Of a stretch of DNA of 12,931 nucleotides, positions 1-7,332 are shown piece by piece. The stretch is taken from contig UQMR01000067.1 in assembly GCA_900542255.1 (NCBI GenBank), positions 1 through 12,931 on the forward strand, given 5' to 3'. The stretch is from an uncultured Porphyromonadaceae bacterium (GTDB taxonomy: Bacteria > Bacteroidota > Bacteroidia > Bacteroidales > Barnesiellaceae_A). The position numbers were made by a program, and so were the translations under genes. How positions within the stretch are numbered: position 1 is the first letter of the stretch; the number at the start of each line of letters is the position of its first letter. The notes under the pieces are model-generated. The model searched no databases. It was not told the DNA's origin and saw only the letters and a list, made by a program, of their open reading frames with translations.

Positions 1-816
1 AAGATTACGGGCGCAATGAAAATGATCTCATCGGCCAAATTACACAAAGCCATGCAGGCTTTGCAGCGTGTCGTGCCTTTCCGCCAACAAATACAATCTA
101 CCATCGACCATCTGTTGGCTGCCGATAGCGAATACATCTCCCCACTCGCGCAGGAGCGCCCCCTGCAACATGTGGGTATCGTCTTATTGGGCAGCGACGA
201 GGGTCTGTGCGGAGCTTTCAACGTGACACTCTTCAAACATGCGCTCGACAGGATAGCGAGCCTCAAAGAAGAGGGCGTCACGGCCATCACCCTTTATCCC
301 ATCGGGAAAAAGGTAGTGTCGGCAGCCAAGAAACTACGCATCGAAGGGGTATCGGTAGCCACCACCCCCTACATGAGCTCGAAAAGCACGCGCGAAGAGA
401 TAGAGAAAATGGCAGGCCAACTCACCGACCTGTTCCTGAGTGGGCAAACAGACCGGATAGAGGTCGTGTTCATGCACTTCATCAGCACCGGTCGCCAACG
501 CGTGGCACACCGTACCATGCTGCCTGTCGTAGCCGAAACCTCCTCGGGCCATAACGAGTGCAAGCCATACATCTTCGAGCCCGACGTAGCAACGATTTTC
601 GACACCGTACTGCCACTTGCAGTCATAGCATCACTACAAGAGTGCATCGGCGAAAACCGCGCCTCGGAACAAGCCGCCCGCGTGCTGGCAATGCAATCGG
701 CCAACGACAATGCCAAGAAACTCCACGACGAGCTCCAACTCGAATATAACAAACTGCGCCAACAAAGCATTACAAACGAGTTGCTCGACATCTTAGGCGG
801 TAAAGTAGATGGATAA
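1..816 (+). CDS. atpG: F1 ATP synthase gamma subunit, 5' truncated by window edge
   Basis: Gamma is the central rotor shaft of the F1 part of ATP synthase; its rotation inside the alpha/beta hexamer couples the membrane proton flow to ATP synthesis. The reading frame is open from base 1 and starts with KITGAMKM, the conserved first-helix motif, so the ATG at 16 is an internal methionine. I estimate about 20 residues lie upstream. 271 residues are visible. The C-terminal helix carries the family hallmark (AMQSANDNA followed by YNKLRQQSITNELLDI), which fits the rotor coiled coil, and the Rossmann-like middle (VGIVLLGSDEGLCGAFN, near visible residue 60) is also typical. It is probably the last gene of an atp operon, as atpG often is in Bacteroidota. 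nuoI follows 81 nt later with no promoter or terminator that I can see between them. Confidence 0.96.
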   Translation, partial: KITGAMKMISSAKLHKAMQALQRVVPFRQQIQSTIDHLLAADSEYISPLAQERPLQHVGIVLLGSDEGLCGAFNVTLFKHALDRIASLKEEGVTAITLYPIGKKVVSAAKKLRIEGVSVATTPYMSSKSTREEIEKMAGQLTDLFLSGQTDRIEVVFMHFISTGRQRVAHRTMLPVVAETSSGHNECKPYIFEPDVATIFDTVLPLAVIASLQECIGENRASEQAARVLAMQSANDNAKKLHDELQLEYNKLRQQSITNELLDILGGKVDG

Positions 817-897
817 AACAAAACGGGCACAGCTCGTTACATATAAAATTATAAAGTATAACGACGAAGAGAGATAGATACTCTATCACAGCAACCT

Positions 898-1383
898 ATG
901 GGAAGTAATAATAACTATTTCACCTCATTCTTTCAGGGACTCGGCAGCCTGTTGCACGGCATGCGCATCACAGGCAAATACTTTTTCAGCCGCAAAGTTA
1001 CCGAACAATACCCCGAGAACCGGGAAACGCTTGTCATACCGGAGCGATTCAGAGCTACGCTCAACCTCATTTATGATGAAGAAGGTAACCACAAATGTAT
1101 TGCCTGCGGGATATGCCAAAACAACTGTCCCAACGGAACAATACGCATCGAGTCGAAAAAAGTAGAAACAGAAGACGGCAAGACAAAGCGTGTCTTGGAC
1201 CGCTACATCTACGACTTGGGCAGCTGCACATTCTGTATGCTTTGCGTATCGACATGCCCACACCATGCCATCAAGTTTACGAATGACTTCGAGCAAGCCG
1301 TGTTCACACGCGAAAAGTTGGTAAAACAACTCAACTATCGCCCCGAACCCAAGCCAACGAATAAAGAAGAAAAATCAGAATAA
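898..1383 (+). CDS. nuoI: NADH-quinone oxidoreductase subunit I (2x[4Fe-4S])
   Basis: NuoI is the ferredoxin-like subunit at the hinge of respiratory complex I. It passes electrons through two [4Fe-4S] clusters (N6a/N6b) toward the quinone site. The 161-residue product has both binding motifs: C67-x2-C70-x2-C73-x3-C77-P and C110-x2-C113-x2-C116-x3-C120-P. The length fits the family. The start at 898 leaves an N-terminal amphipathic stretch (GLGSLLHGMRITGKYFF) typical of NuoI for membrane contact. There is no clear Shine-Dalgarno sequence, as is usual in Bacteroidota. It is the first nuo gene in the window and the upstream neighbour is atpG, not nuoH. nuoJ begins 9 nt after its stop, so it should be cotranscribed with nuoJ-N. 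Confidence 0.96.
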   Translation: MGSNNNYFTSFFQGLGSLLHGMRITGKYFFSRKVTEQYPENRETLVIPERFRATLNLIYDEEGNHKCIACGICQNNCPNGTIRIESKKVETEDGKTKRVLDRYIYDLGSCTFCMLCVSTCPHHAIKFTNDFEQAVFTREKLVKQLNYRPEPKPTNKEEKSE

Positions 1384-1392
1384 TACTCATAT

Positions 1393-1902
1393 ATGGAATC
1401 ATTAGCTCAACAGGTTATTTTCTACTTGCTTGCGATAGTGATAGTGATATGTTCGGTACTTACCGTCACGACTCGCCGCATACTTCGGGCTGCCACATAC
1501 TTGCTGTTTGTTCTTTTCGCCACGGCGGGTATCTACTTTATGCTCGATTATACATTCCTCGGAGCGGTGCAACTCGCCGTCTATGCCGGAGGTATCCTTG
1601 TGCTCTTTGTCTTCTCCATCCTGCTCACATCGCACCCGGGAGAAAACACACCGCAAGCAAGCGCAACCAAACGCATTCTCGGGCTTATACTCGCAATTGC
1701 CGGAACGGCAGTATGCACGTATGCCCTTGTCACCTATCCCTTTGAAACAATCCCCCTCACAGGAGGTGAACTCGACGTCAAAGCCATAGGTCACGCCCTT
1801 ATCGGGATGGAGAAATTCCAGTATCTTCTCCCCTTCGAGGCTATCAGTGTGTTGTTACTCGCATGTATCATTGGAGGCATCATGATTGCCCGCAAACGCT
1901 AA
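1393..1902 (+). CDS. nuoJ: NADH-quinone oxidoreductase subunit J
   Basis: NuoJ is a membrane subunit of complex I sitting between the quinone-reduction site and the antiporter-like subunits; its TM3 is linked to coupling. The 169-residue protein has about five hydrophobic segments. The motif QLAVYAGGILVLFVF, near residues 60-75, matches the conserved NuoJ TM3 sequence with its tyrosine. The final hydrophobic stretch ends in a basic ARKR tail. The start at 1393 is 9 nt after nuoI and the stop is 10 nt before the chosen nuoK ATG. The identity rests on the TM3 motif and gene order; sequence conservation of NuoJ is otherwise low. Confidence 0.94.
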   Translation: MESLAQQVIFYLLAIVIVICSVLTVTTRRILRAATYLLFVLFATAGIYFMLDYTFLGAVQLAVYAGGILVLFVFSILLTSHPGENTPQASATKRILGLILAIAGTAVCTYALVTYPFETIPLTGGELDVKAIGHALIGMEKFQYLLPFEAISVLLLACIIGGIMIARKR

Positions 1903-1912
1903 TAAAGAGATT

Positions 1913-2224
1913 ATGGAAACACCTATGATATATTACATCATCATCAGCACCATCATGTTCTTTGCCGGCGTGTACGGATTCATCACCCGTAAAAACATGC
2001 TCATGATGCTTATATCCATAGAGCTCATGCTCAATGCAGTCGATATCAACTTCGCCGTTTTCAACCGCTACCTTTTCCCCGATGCCATGGAGGGAATGAT
2101 TTTCGCCCTTTTCGCTATCGGTATCGCAGCTGCCGAGACGGCTATCGCCATCGCCATTATTATTAACATCTTCCGTCACATCCGCCAAATCGACCCGGAG
2201 AAACTCGACGATATGAAATACTAA
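1913..2224 (+). CDS. nuoK: NADH-quinone oxidoreductase subunit K
   Basis: NuoK is a small three-helix membrane subunit of complex I (MrpC-like) that relays protons through membrane glutamates. With the ATG at 1913 it has 103 residues, the usual size. The two key glutamates are present: E37 in SIELMLN (TM2) and E75 in AAAETAIAIAI (TM3). A TTG at 1886 in the same frame would add nine residues overlapping the end of nuoJ; I rejected it because that extension is hydrophilic and would overlap nuoJ. An ATG at 1925 (99 residues) is possible too. nuoL begins 9 nt after the stop. Confidence 0.95.
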   Translation: METPMIYYIIISTIMFFAGVYGFITRKNMLMMLISIELMLNAVDINFAVFNRYLFPDAMEGMIFALFAIGIAAAETAIAIAIIINIFRHIRQIDPEKLDDMKY

Positions 2225-2233
2225 GATACCGCT

Positions 2234-4141
2234 ATGGAATATACAGTTATCATCTTATTACTGCCGTTGGCAATGTTCTTGCTGCTGGGCCTTCTGGACA
2301 GCAAGCTCAGCCCCCGCATGGCGGGTATTTTAGGCACACTGAGTATGATTGTGTGCACGGCTATCGCCTACACCACAGCTTACCAATACTTTACACAACC
2401 GCGCATCGACGGTGAGTTTCCGCCCGTTACGGCCTTCAACGTAGAGTGGCTCAGATTTACCGAATTCCTGCATATCGACCTGGGTATCTACCTCGACCCC
2501 ATATCGGTAATGATGCTCGTTGTCATCACCACGGTATCGCTCATGGTACACATATACAGCCTTGGCTACATGCACGGTGAGACAGGATTTCAGCGCTACT
2601 ACGCATTCCTGTCGCTTTTCAGCATGTCGATGCTCGGCCTCGTCGTAGCCACCAACATATTCCAGATGTACATATTCTGGGAGCTTGTGGGCGTATCGTC
2701 GTACCTGCTCATCGGATTCTACTACACCAAACCCGAAGCCGTATCGGCCTCGAAAAAGGCATTTATCGTTACCCGCTTTGCCGACCTTGGTTTCCTGATA
2801 GGTATCCTCATCCTGTCGTTCTACACCAAGACTTTCGACTTCGCCACCCTCACAGCCGCTCCCGGTACCATCATCACCGAGACGGCAGGAGCCTCGTTCC
2901 TCGGCTGCTCGGTAGCCGCATGGGCATTGGCACTCATCTTTATGGGCGGTGCCGGTAAATCGGCCATGTTCCCGTTGCACATCTGGCTCCCCGACGCTAT
3001 GGAGGGTCCCACCCCCGTCTCGGCACTTATCCATGCCGCTACGATGGTAGTAGCCGGTGTATACCTGGTAGCACGCCTCTTCCCGCTCTTCTGCGTAACA
3101 CCCGAGGTACTCGACTTCATTACGGTCGTAGGTGCAGTAACGGCTCTCTATGCCGCCATCGTAGCCTGCGTACAAAGCGATATAAAACGTGTACTCGCCT
3201 TCTCTACCATCTCGCAAATCGCCTTCATGATGGTAGCACTCGGCGTTGCCCGCGACACCGACCTGCATGCCGGCCTCGGCTACATGGCTTCGATGTTCCA
3301 CCTCTTTACGCACGCCATGTTCAAAGCCCTGCTCTTCCTCGGTGCAGGAGCTATCATACACGCCGTACACTCCAACGAAATGTCGGCAATGGGCGGCCTG
3401 CGCAAACACATGCCCATAACGCACATCACATTCCTCATTGCCTGCCTTGCCATCGCCGGCATACCGCCTTTCTCGGGATTTTTCAGCAAAGACGAGATAC
3501 TCACAGCGGTAATGAACAAGAGCCTCTTCTGGGGCATATGGATGACGGTTGTCGCAGGTCTGACGGCATTCTACATGTTCCGCCTCTACTACCGCATCTT
3601 CTGGTGGAACAAACCCGATTACAGCCACCATACGCCGCATGAAGCTCCCCTTACGATGACAATACCCCTCATCATCCTCGCCGCTATCACATGCGTGGCC
3701 GGTTTCATACCGTTCGGAGAGTTTGTCAGCGTCAACGGCCAAGCCTACCACATCCACCTCGACCCCACAGTCGCCACTACGAGCATCATCGTTGCCGTCG
3801 TAGCTATCGCCCTTGCCACATGGCTCTTCTTGAAGGAGAACAGAAAGCCCGGCGCCATGGCCGACTCGATGCGCACGCTCTACACGGCAGCCTACCGCCG
3901 CTTCTATATTGATGAAATATACCAATTTGTAACGCATAAGATAATCTTCGCACTGATATGCCGCCCCATAGCATGGTTCGACCGTCACATCATCGACGGC
4001 ACGATGGACATGTTTGCCAACGTCACACAAAGCGTCTCGGCACGCATCAAAGGCTTGCAATCGGGCTACGTACAATCATACGTCTGGATATTCCTTGCCG
4101 GAGCATTGGTAATAGCTATTATAACAATATGTTGCTTCTAA
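2234..4141 (+). CDS. nuoL: NADH-quinone oxidoreductase subunit L
   Basis: NuoL is the distal antiporter-like (MrpA-type) proton pump of complex I, carrying a long lateral helix along the membrane arm. The protein is 635 residues, strongly hydrophobic, with about 14 core transmembrane segments and a C-terminal extension with a last hydrophobic helix (SYVWIFLAGALVIAIITI). Expected charged residues are in place: E150 in FWELVGVSSYLLIGF (TM5), K242 in GAGKSAMFPLHIWLPDAMEG (TM7), H267 in SALIHAATMV (TM8) and K419 in FFSKDEIL (TM12). So it should be a competent pump. It lies between nuoK (9 nt) and nuoM (31 nt, the largest gap within the run). The opposite strand contains a long open frame that I regard as a shadow. 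Confidence 0.97.
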   Translation: MEYTVIILLLPLAMFLLLGLLDSKLSPRMAGILGTLSMIVCTAIAYTTAYQYFTQPRIDGEFPPVTAFNVEWLRFTEFLHIDLGIYLDPISVMMLVVITTVSLMVHIYSLGYMHGETGFQRYYAFLSLFSMSMLGLVVATNIFQMYIFWELVGVSSYLLIGFYYTKPEAVSASKKAFIVTRFADLGFLIGILILSFYTKTFDFATLTAAPGTIITETAGASFLGCSVAAWALALIFMGGAGKSAMFPLHIWLPDAMEGPTPVSALIHAATMVVAGVYLVARLFPLFCVTPEVLDFITVVGAVTALYAAIVACVQSDIKRVLAFSTISQIAFMMVALGVARDTDLHAGLGYMASMFHLFTHAMFKALLFLGAGAIIHAVHSNEMSAMGGLRKHMPITHITFLIACLAIAGIPPFSGFFSKDEILTAVMNKSLFWGIWMTVVAGLTAFYMFRLYYRIFWWNKPDYSHHTPHEAPLTMTIPLIILAAITCVAGFIPFGEFVSVNGQAYHIHLDPTVATTSIIVAVVAIALATWLFLKENRKPGAMADSMRTLYTAAYRRFYIDEIYQFVTHKIIFALICRPIAWFDRHIIDGTMDMFANVTQSVSARIKGLQSGYVQSYVWIFLAGALVIAIITICCF

Positions 4142-4172
4142 CCGAAGGCTGACGAATTAAAAACAAAGAACT

Positions 4173-5663
4173 ATGAATTTTCTATCATTATTTGTACTTA
4201 TTCCGCTCTTGATGATGGTAGGTCTTGCCATTGCAAGAGACATGAAGCAAATACGAACGGTAGCTGTCGTGGGTTCTACCCTTCAGTTGGGGCTCGCCAT
4301 CTACACGCTCATAAAATTTCTTGCAGAACGCGCGGCAGGCAATACCGAAGAGATGCTCTTCCAGGCATCTATGATGTGGTATGAGCCACTCAACATACAC
4401 TATGCCGTGGGTGTAGACGGTATATCGGTAACGATGCTGCTGCTGTCGGCAATTATCGTCTTTGCCGGCGTCTTCGCATCGTGGAAAATAGAACCGCTCT
4501 CGAAAGAGTTCTTCTTATGGCTCATACTCCTATCCATAGGCGTATTCGGCTTCTTTATCTCGATAGACCTGTTTACCATGTTTATGTTCTACGAGGTAGC
4601 CCTCATCCCCATGTACCTGCTCATAGGCATTTGGGGCAGCGGCAAGAAAAACTACTCGGCCATGAAACTTACCCTTATGCTTATGGGTGGCTCGGCACTG
4701 CTTATGCTGGGTATCATAGGCATATACTACCACTCGTCGGCCGACGGCAATTATACGATGAACCTTCTGGAAATAGCACACAACAACGCCATCCCCGAGA
4801 ATTGGCAATACTTCCTTTTCCCGCTCACATTCGTGGGCTTCGGCGTGCTGGGTGCCATGTTCCCGTTCCACACATGGTCGCCCGACGGTCACGCATCGGC
4901 ACCCACCGCAGTATCTATGCTCCATGCCGGCGTACTTATGAAACTGGGTGGTTACGGCTGTTTCAGAGTAGCCATCTACCTCATGCCGTTTGCCGCCAAT
5001 GAATTGTCGTGGATATTCCTCATCCTCACAGGTATCAGCGTAGTTTACGGAGCCTTCTCGGCCTGCGTACAGACCGACCTCAAATATATCAATGCCTACT
5101 CATCGGTAAGCCACTGCGGACTGGTGCTCTTCGCCATCCTCATGCTCAACAACACCGCCATGACGGGCGCTGTGATGCAGATGCTGTCGCACGGTCTTAT
5201 GACGGCACTCTTCTTTGCCCTCATCGGTATGATATACGGACGCACGCACACCCGCGACATCCGCGAAATGGGAGGCTTGATGAAGATTATGCCCTTCCTG
5301 TCGGTATGTTACGTAATTGCCGGTCTCGCCTCGCTGGGCTTGCCGGGATTGAGCGGATTCGTTGCCGAGATGACCATCTTCGTAGGCTCATTCCAACACA
5401 GCGATACGTTCCACCGCGTATTCACCATCATAGCATGCTGCTCTATCGTGATAACCGCAGTCTACATCCTGCGCGTCGTAGGCAAGCTGCTTTATGGCAA
5501 GGTGCAGAACGAACACCATCGCGAGCTCACCGACGCCACATGGTGGGAGCGTTTCTCGGCTGTTACGCTCATCATAGGCGTAGCAGGCTTGGGACTCTTC
5601 CCGGGATGGATTTCACAACTCATCAGCAACAGCCTTAATGTCATTATAGAAAGATTATCATAA
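4173..5663 (+). CDS. nuoM: NADH-quinone oxidoreductase subunit M, TM7 lysine not conserved
   Basis: NuoM is the middle antiporter-like subunit of the complex I membrane arm. The protein is 496 residues with about 14 hydrophobic segments. The TM5 glutamate (E141 in MFYEVALIPMYLLIGIWG), the TM8 lysine (K257 in GVLMKLGGYG) and the TM12 glutamate (E399 in GFVAEMTIF) are present. By my recall of the E. coli protein, the TM7 lysine lies in FAVKMPMVPLHGW; here the aligned stretch is FGVLGAMFPFHTW (residues 223-235), with L226 at the lysine position. The rest of the region is well conserved, so this is likely a lineage variant rather than decay. nuoN starts 12 nt downstream. The start at 4173 gives a normal N-terminal hydrophobic segment. 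Confidence 0.96.
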   Translation: MNFLSLFVLIPLLMMVGLAIARDMKQIRTVAVVGSTLQLGLAIYTLIKFLAERAAGNTEEMLFQASMMWYEPLNIHYAVGVDGISVTMLLLSAIIVFAGVFASWKIEPLSKEFFLWLILLSIGVFGFFISIDLFTMFMFYEVALIPMYLLIGIWGSGKKNYSAMKLTLMLMGGSALLMLGIIGIYYHSSADGNYTMNLLEIAHNNAIPENWQYFLFPLTFVGFGVLGAMFPFHTWSPDGHASAPTAVSMLHAGVLMKLGGYGCFRVAIYLMPFAANELSWIFLILTGISVVYGAFSACVQTDLKYINAYSSVSHCGLVLFAILMLNNTAMTGAVMQMLSHGLMTALFFALIGMIYGRTHTRDIREMGGLMKIMPFLSVCYVIAGLASLGLPGLSGFVAEMTIFVGSFQHSDTFHRVFTIIACCSIVITAVYILRVVGKLLYGKVQNEHHRELTDATWWERFSAVTLIIGVAGLGLFPGWISQLISNSLNVIIERLS

Positions 5664-5675
5664 TACACACTAGAT

Positions 5676-7118
5676 ATGGATTTATCACAATATCCTTTGA
5701 TATGGGAGTATATGCAACCCGAGTTGCTCCTTTTGGCGGCGACGGTACTCCTTTTCTTCATCGACCTGTTTGCACCGTCGCGTTTCCTCGACAAATGGTT
5801 CTCGGCCATTGCTTGTGTACTGCTCATCGCCGTAACAGCCATCAGCTGCATCCCCGGCACAGAGACACACACGCTCTTCGGCGGAATGTTTGTCTCCACA
5901 CCCATGACAACGATGGTGAAAATGATACTCAACATAGGTACCCTGCTCATACTGCTGCAAGCACATGAGTGGATCAACAGCGAAGCCTGCAAGATACGCC
6001 GGGGCGAGTTCTACGAACTGCTCTTCTTCACCCTCTTCGGCATGTACCTGATGATTTCGTCGGGACACTTCCTCATCTTCTTCATCGGCCTCGAAACAGC
6101 ATCGCTCCCCATTGCAGCATTGGTAGCCTTCAACAAACAAGGCGGCGACTCGTACGAGTCGGGAGCCAAATACCTCTTTACCGCCGTCTTCTCGTCGGCA
6201 CTCTTCCTCATGGGCATCACGTTCGTCTATGCCATTACGGGGTCGCTCTACTTCGACGACATAGCCACGGCAGCCTCGGCAAACACAGCACTGTTTATCG
6301 TAGCCCTCACGTTTATCATCTCGGGCATCGGTTTCAAACTATCGCTGGTTCCGTTCCACCTGTGGACAGCCGACGTTTACCAAGGAGGTCCTACGGCCGT
6401 TACATCGTATCTCTCGGTCATATCCAAGGGAGCCGCTGCCTTTGCGTTCCTGTGGGTACTCTTCAAGACATTCAGCCCCTCGCCCGAAATATGGCAAGGC
6501 ATACTCTATGCGCTTATCATACTCACCATCACCCTCGGTAACCTATTTGCTATCCGACAAAAGAACTTGAAGCGTTTTCTCGCCTTCTCCTCTATCTCGC
6601 AAGCCGGTTACATCATGCTGGGTATCATGGCCGGCAGCGCACAAGGTATGACAGCTCTCGTATACTACATTCTTGTGTATATCTTCTCGAACCTTGCCGC
6701 TTTCGGTGTGATAGCCGCCATAGAAAACAAAACCGGCAAGGTGAGCATGGACGACTACGACGGGCTGTACCAAACCAACCCCAAGCTGAGTCTTACGATG
6801 ATGCTCGCCATGTTCTCATTGGCAGGAATCCCGCCCTTTGCAGGATTTTTCAGCAAGTTCTTTATCTTCACATCGGCAGTACACGCCGGATACTACATCC
6901 TCGTGCTCATTGCATTGCTCAACACCATCATATCGCTCTTCTACTATCTATTGGTGGTAAAGGCTATGTTTATCAACCCCAACGATAATCCCATAGCACC
7001 CGTCAAGAGCGATACGTCGGCACGCATAGGGCTCGTCATCTGTGTAGCCGGAATCTTGCTGCTCGGTATCGTAAGCACCGTATACGGCACACTGTCGGGC
7101 ATCAGCTTCGGCATGTAA
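5676..7118 (+). CDS. nuoN: NADH-quinone oxidoreductase subunit N
   Basis: NuoN is the proximal antiporter-like subunit of complex I. The 480-residue product has about 14 hydrophobic segments and the expected ionisable residues: E140 in FFIGLETASLPI (TM5), K221 in GFKLSLVPFHLW (TM7), K251 in SVISKGAAAF (TM8) and K394 in FFSKFFIF (TM12). The motif VPFHLWTADVYQGGPTAVT is typical of NuoN rather than NuoL or NuoM. It is the last gene of the nuo run; no NADH-oxidising nuoE, nuoF or nuoG follows, which fits the 11-subunit type of complex I known in many Bacteroidota. A hairpin 23 nt after the stop probably marks the operon end. Confidence 0.97.
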   Translation: MDLSQYPLIWEYMQPELLLLAATVLLFFIDLFAPSRFLDKWFSAIACVLLIAVTAISCIPGTETHTLFGGMFVSTPMTTMVKMILNIGTLLILLQAHEWINSEACKIRRGEFYELLFFTLFGMYLMISSGHFLIFFIGLETASLPIAALVAFNKQGGDSYESGAKYLFTAVFSSALFLMGITFVYAITGSLYFDDIATAASANTALFIVALTFIISGIGFKLSLVPFHLWTADVYQGGPTAVTSYLSVISKGAAAFAFLWVLFKTFSPSPEIWQGILYALIILTITLGNLFAIRQKNLKRFLAFSSISQAGYIMLGIMAGSAQGMTALVYYILVYIFSNLAAFGVIAAIENKTGKVSMDDYDGLYQTNPKLSLTMMLAMFSLAGIPPFAGFFSKFFIFTSAVHAGYYILVLIALLNTIISLFYYLLVVKAMFINPNDNPIAPVKSDTSARIGLVICVAGILLLGIVSTVYGTLSGISFGM

Positions 7119-7140
7119 CCGCACAATACACAATGCACGC

Positions 7141-7175
7141 ATGGCGCTGTTTTCTTACAAAGGAAACAGCGCCAT
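7141..7175 (+). terminator. Hairpin after nuoN, likely operon end
   Basis: A perfect 12-bp inverted repeat (ATGGCGCTGTTT at 7141-7152, complement at 7164-7175) can be extended inward by a G-U and a C-G pair, leaving a loop of about 7 nt. It lies 23 nt after the nuoN stop and ahead of a separate promoter-like site. There is no U-tract after the stem, so it is not a textbook intrinsic terminator; it may act as an mRNA 3'-end stabiliser or with Rho. Confidence 0.7.
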
Positions 7176-7205
7176 ATGTTATCAATAGTTAATGACGCCA
7201 TAACG

Positions 7206-7237
7206 TTTCACAATCAGAGGGATTATAACTACTTTTG
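7206..7237 (+). promoter_or_regulatory. Bacteroidota-type promoter for the pectinesterase gene
   Basis: TACTTTTG at 7230-7237 matches the Bacteroidota -7 consensus TAnnTTTG. Exactly 20 nt upstream lies TTTC (7206-7209), one base off the -33 TTTG. Transcription would start near 7242, giving a leader of about 90 nt before the ATG at 7333. The assignment is by motif and position only. I see no clear operator or riboswitch in the rest of the 7119-7332 gap. Confidence 0.55.
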
Positions 7238-7332
7238 CCAGTCAATGCCATGAAACGCTCCGTTGCATGAATTTACTACTGCGCGACAATTAAATAACAA
7301 AATAACTATCAACAAAACTATTGGATTTCACC

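Noticed and set aside
16..18. ATG at 16 as the start of atpG
   Set aside because: The frame is open upstream to base 1, and KITGA before this methionine is part of the conserved first gamma helix, so the gene begins before the window.
870..889. Small inverted repeat GATAG-n5-CTATC before nuoI
   Set aside because: Only 5 AT-rich base pairs; this is expected by chance and too weak to call a terminator or operator.
817..897. Possible promoter in the atpG-nuoI gap
   Set aside because: The gap is AT-rich but I find no TAnnTTTG box, so there is no motif to support a separate nuo promoter here.
1886..1912. TTG-initiated N-terminal extension of nuoK
   Set aside because: It would overlap the end of nuoJ and add a hydrophilic stretch absent from NuoK; the ATG at 1913 gives the normal length.
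2330..4075. 581-codon open frame on the minus strand, antisense to nuoL
   Set aside because: The + strand frame encodes a complete, highly conserved NuoL with all key residues. The antisense product is rich in Cys, Gly, Glu, Tyr and His without any recognisable domain or membrane pattern, as expected when the sense gene avoids codons whose complement is a stop.
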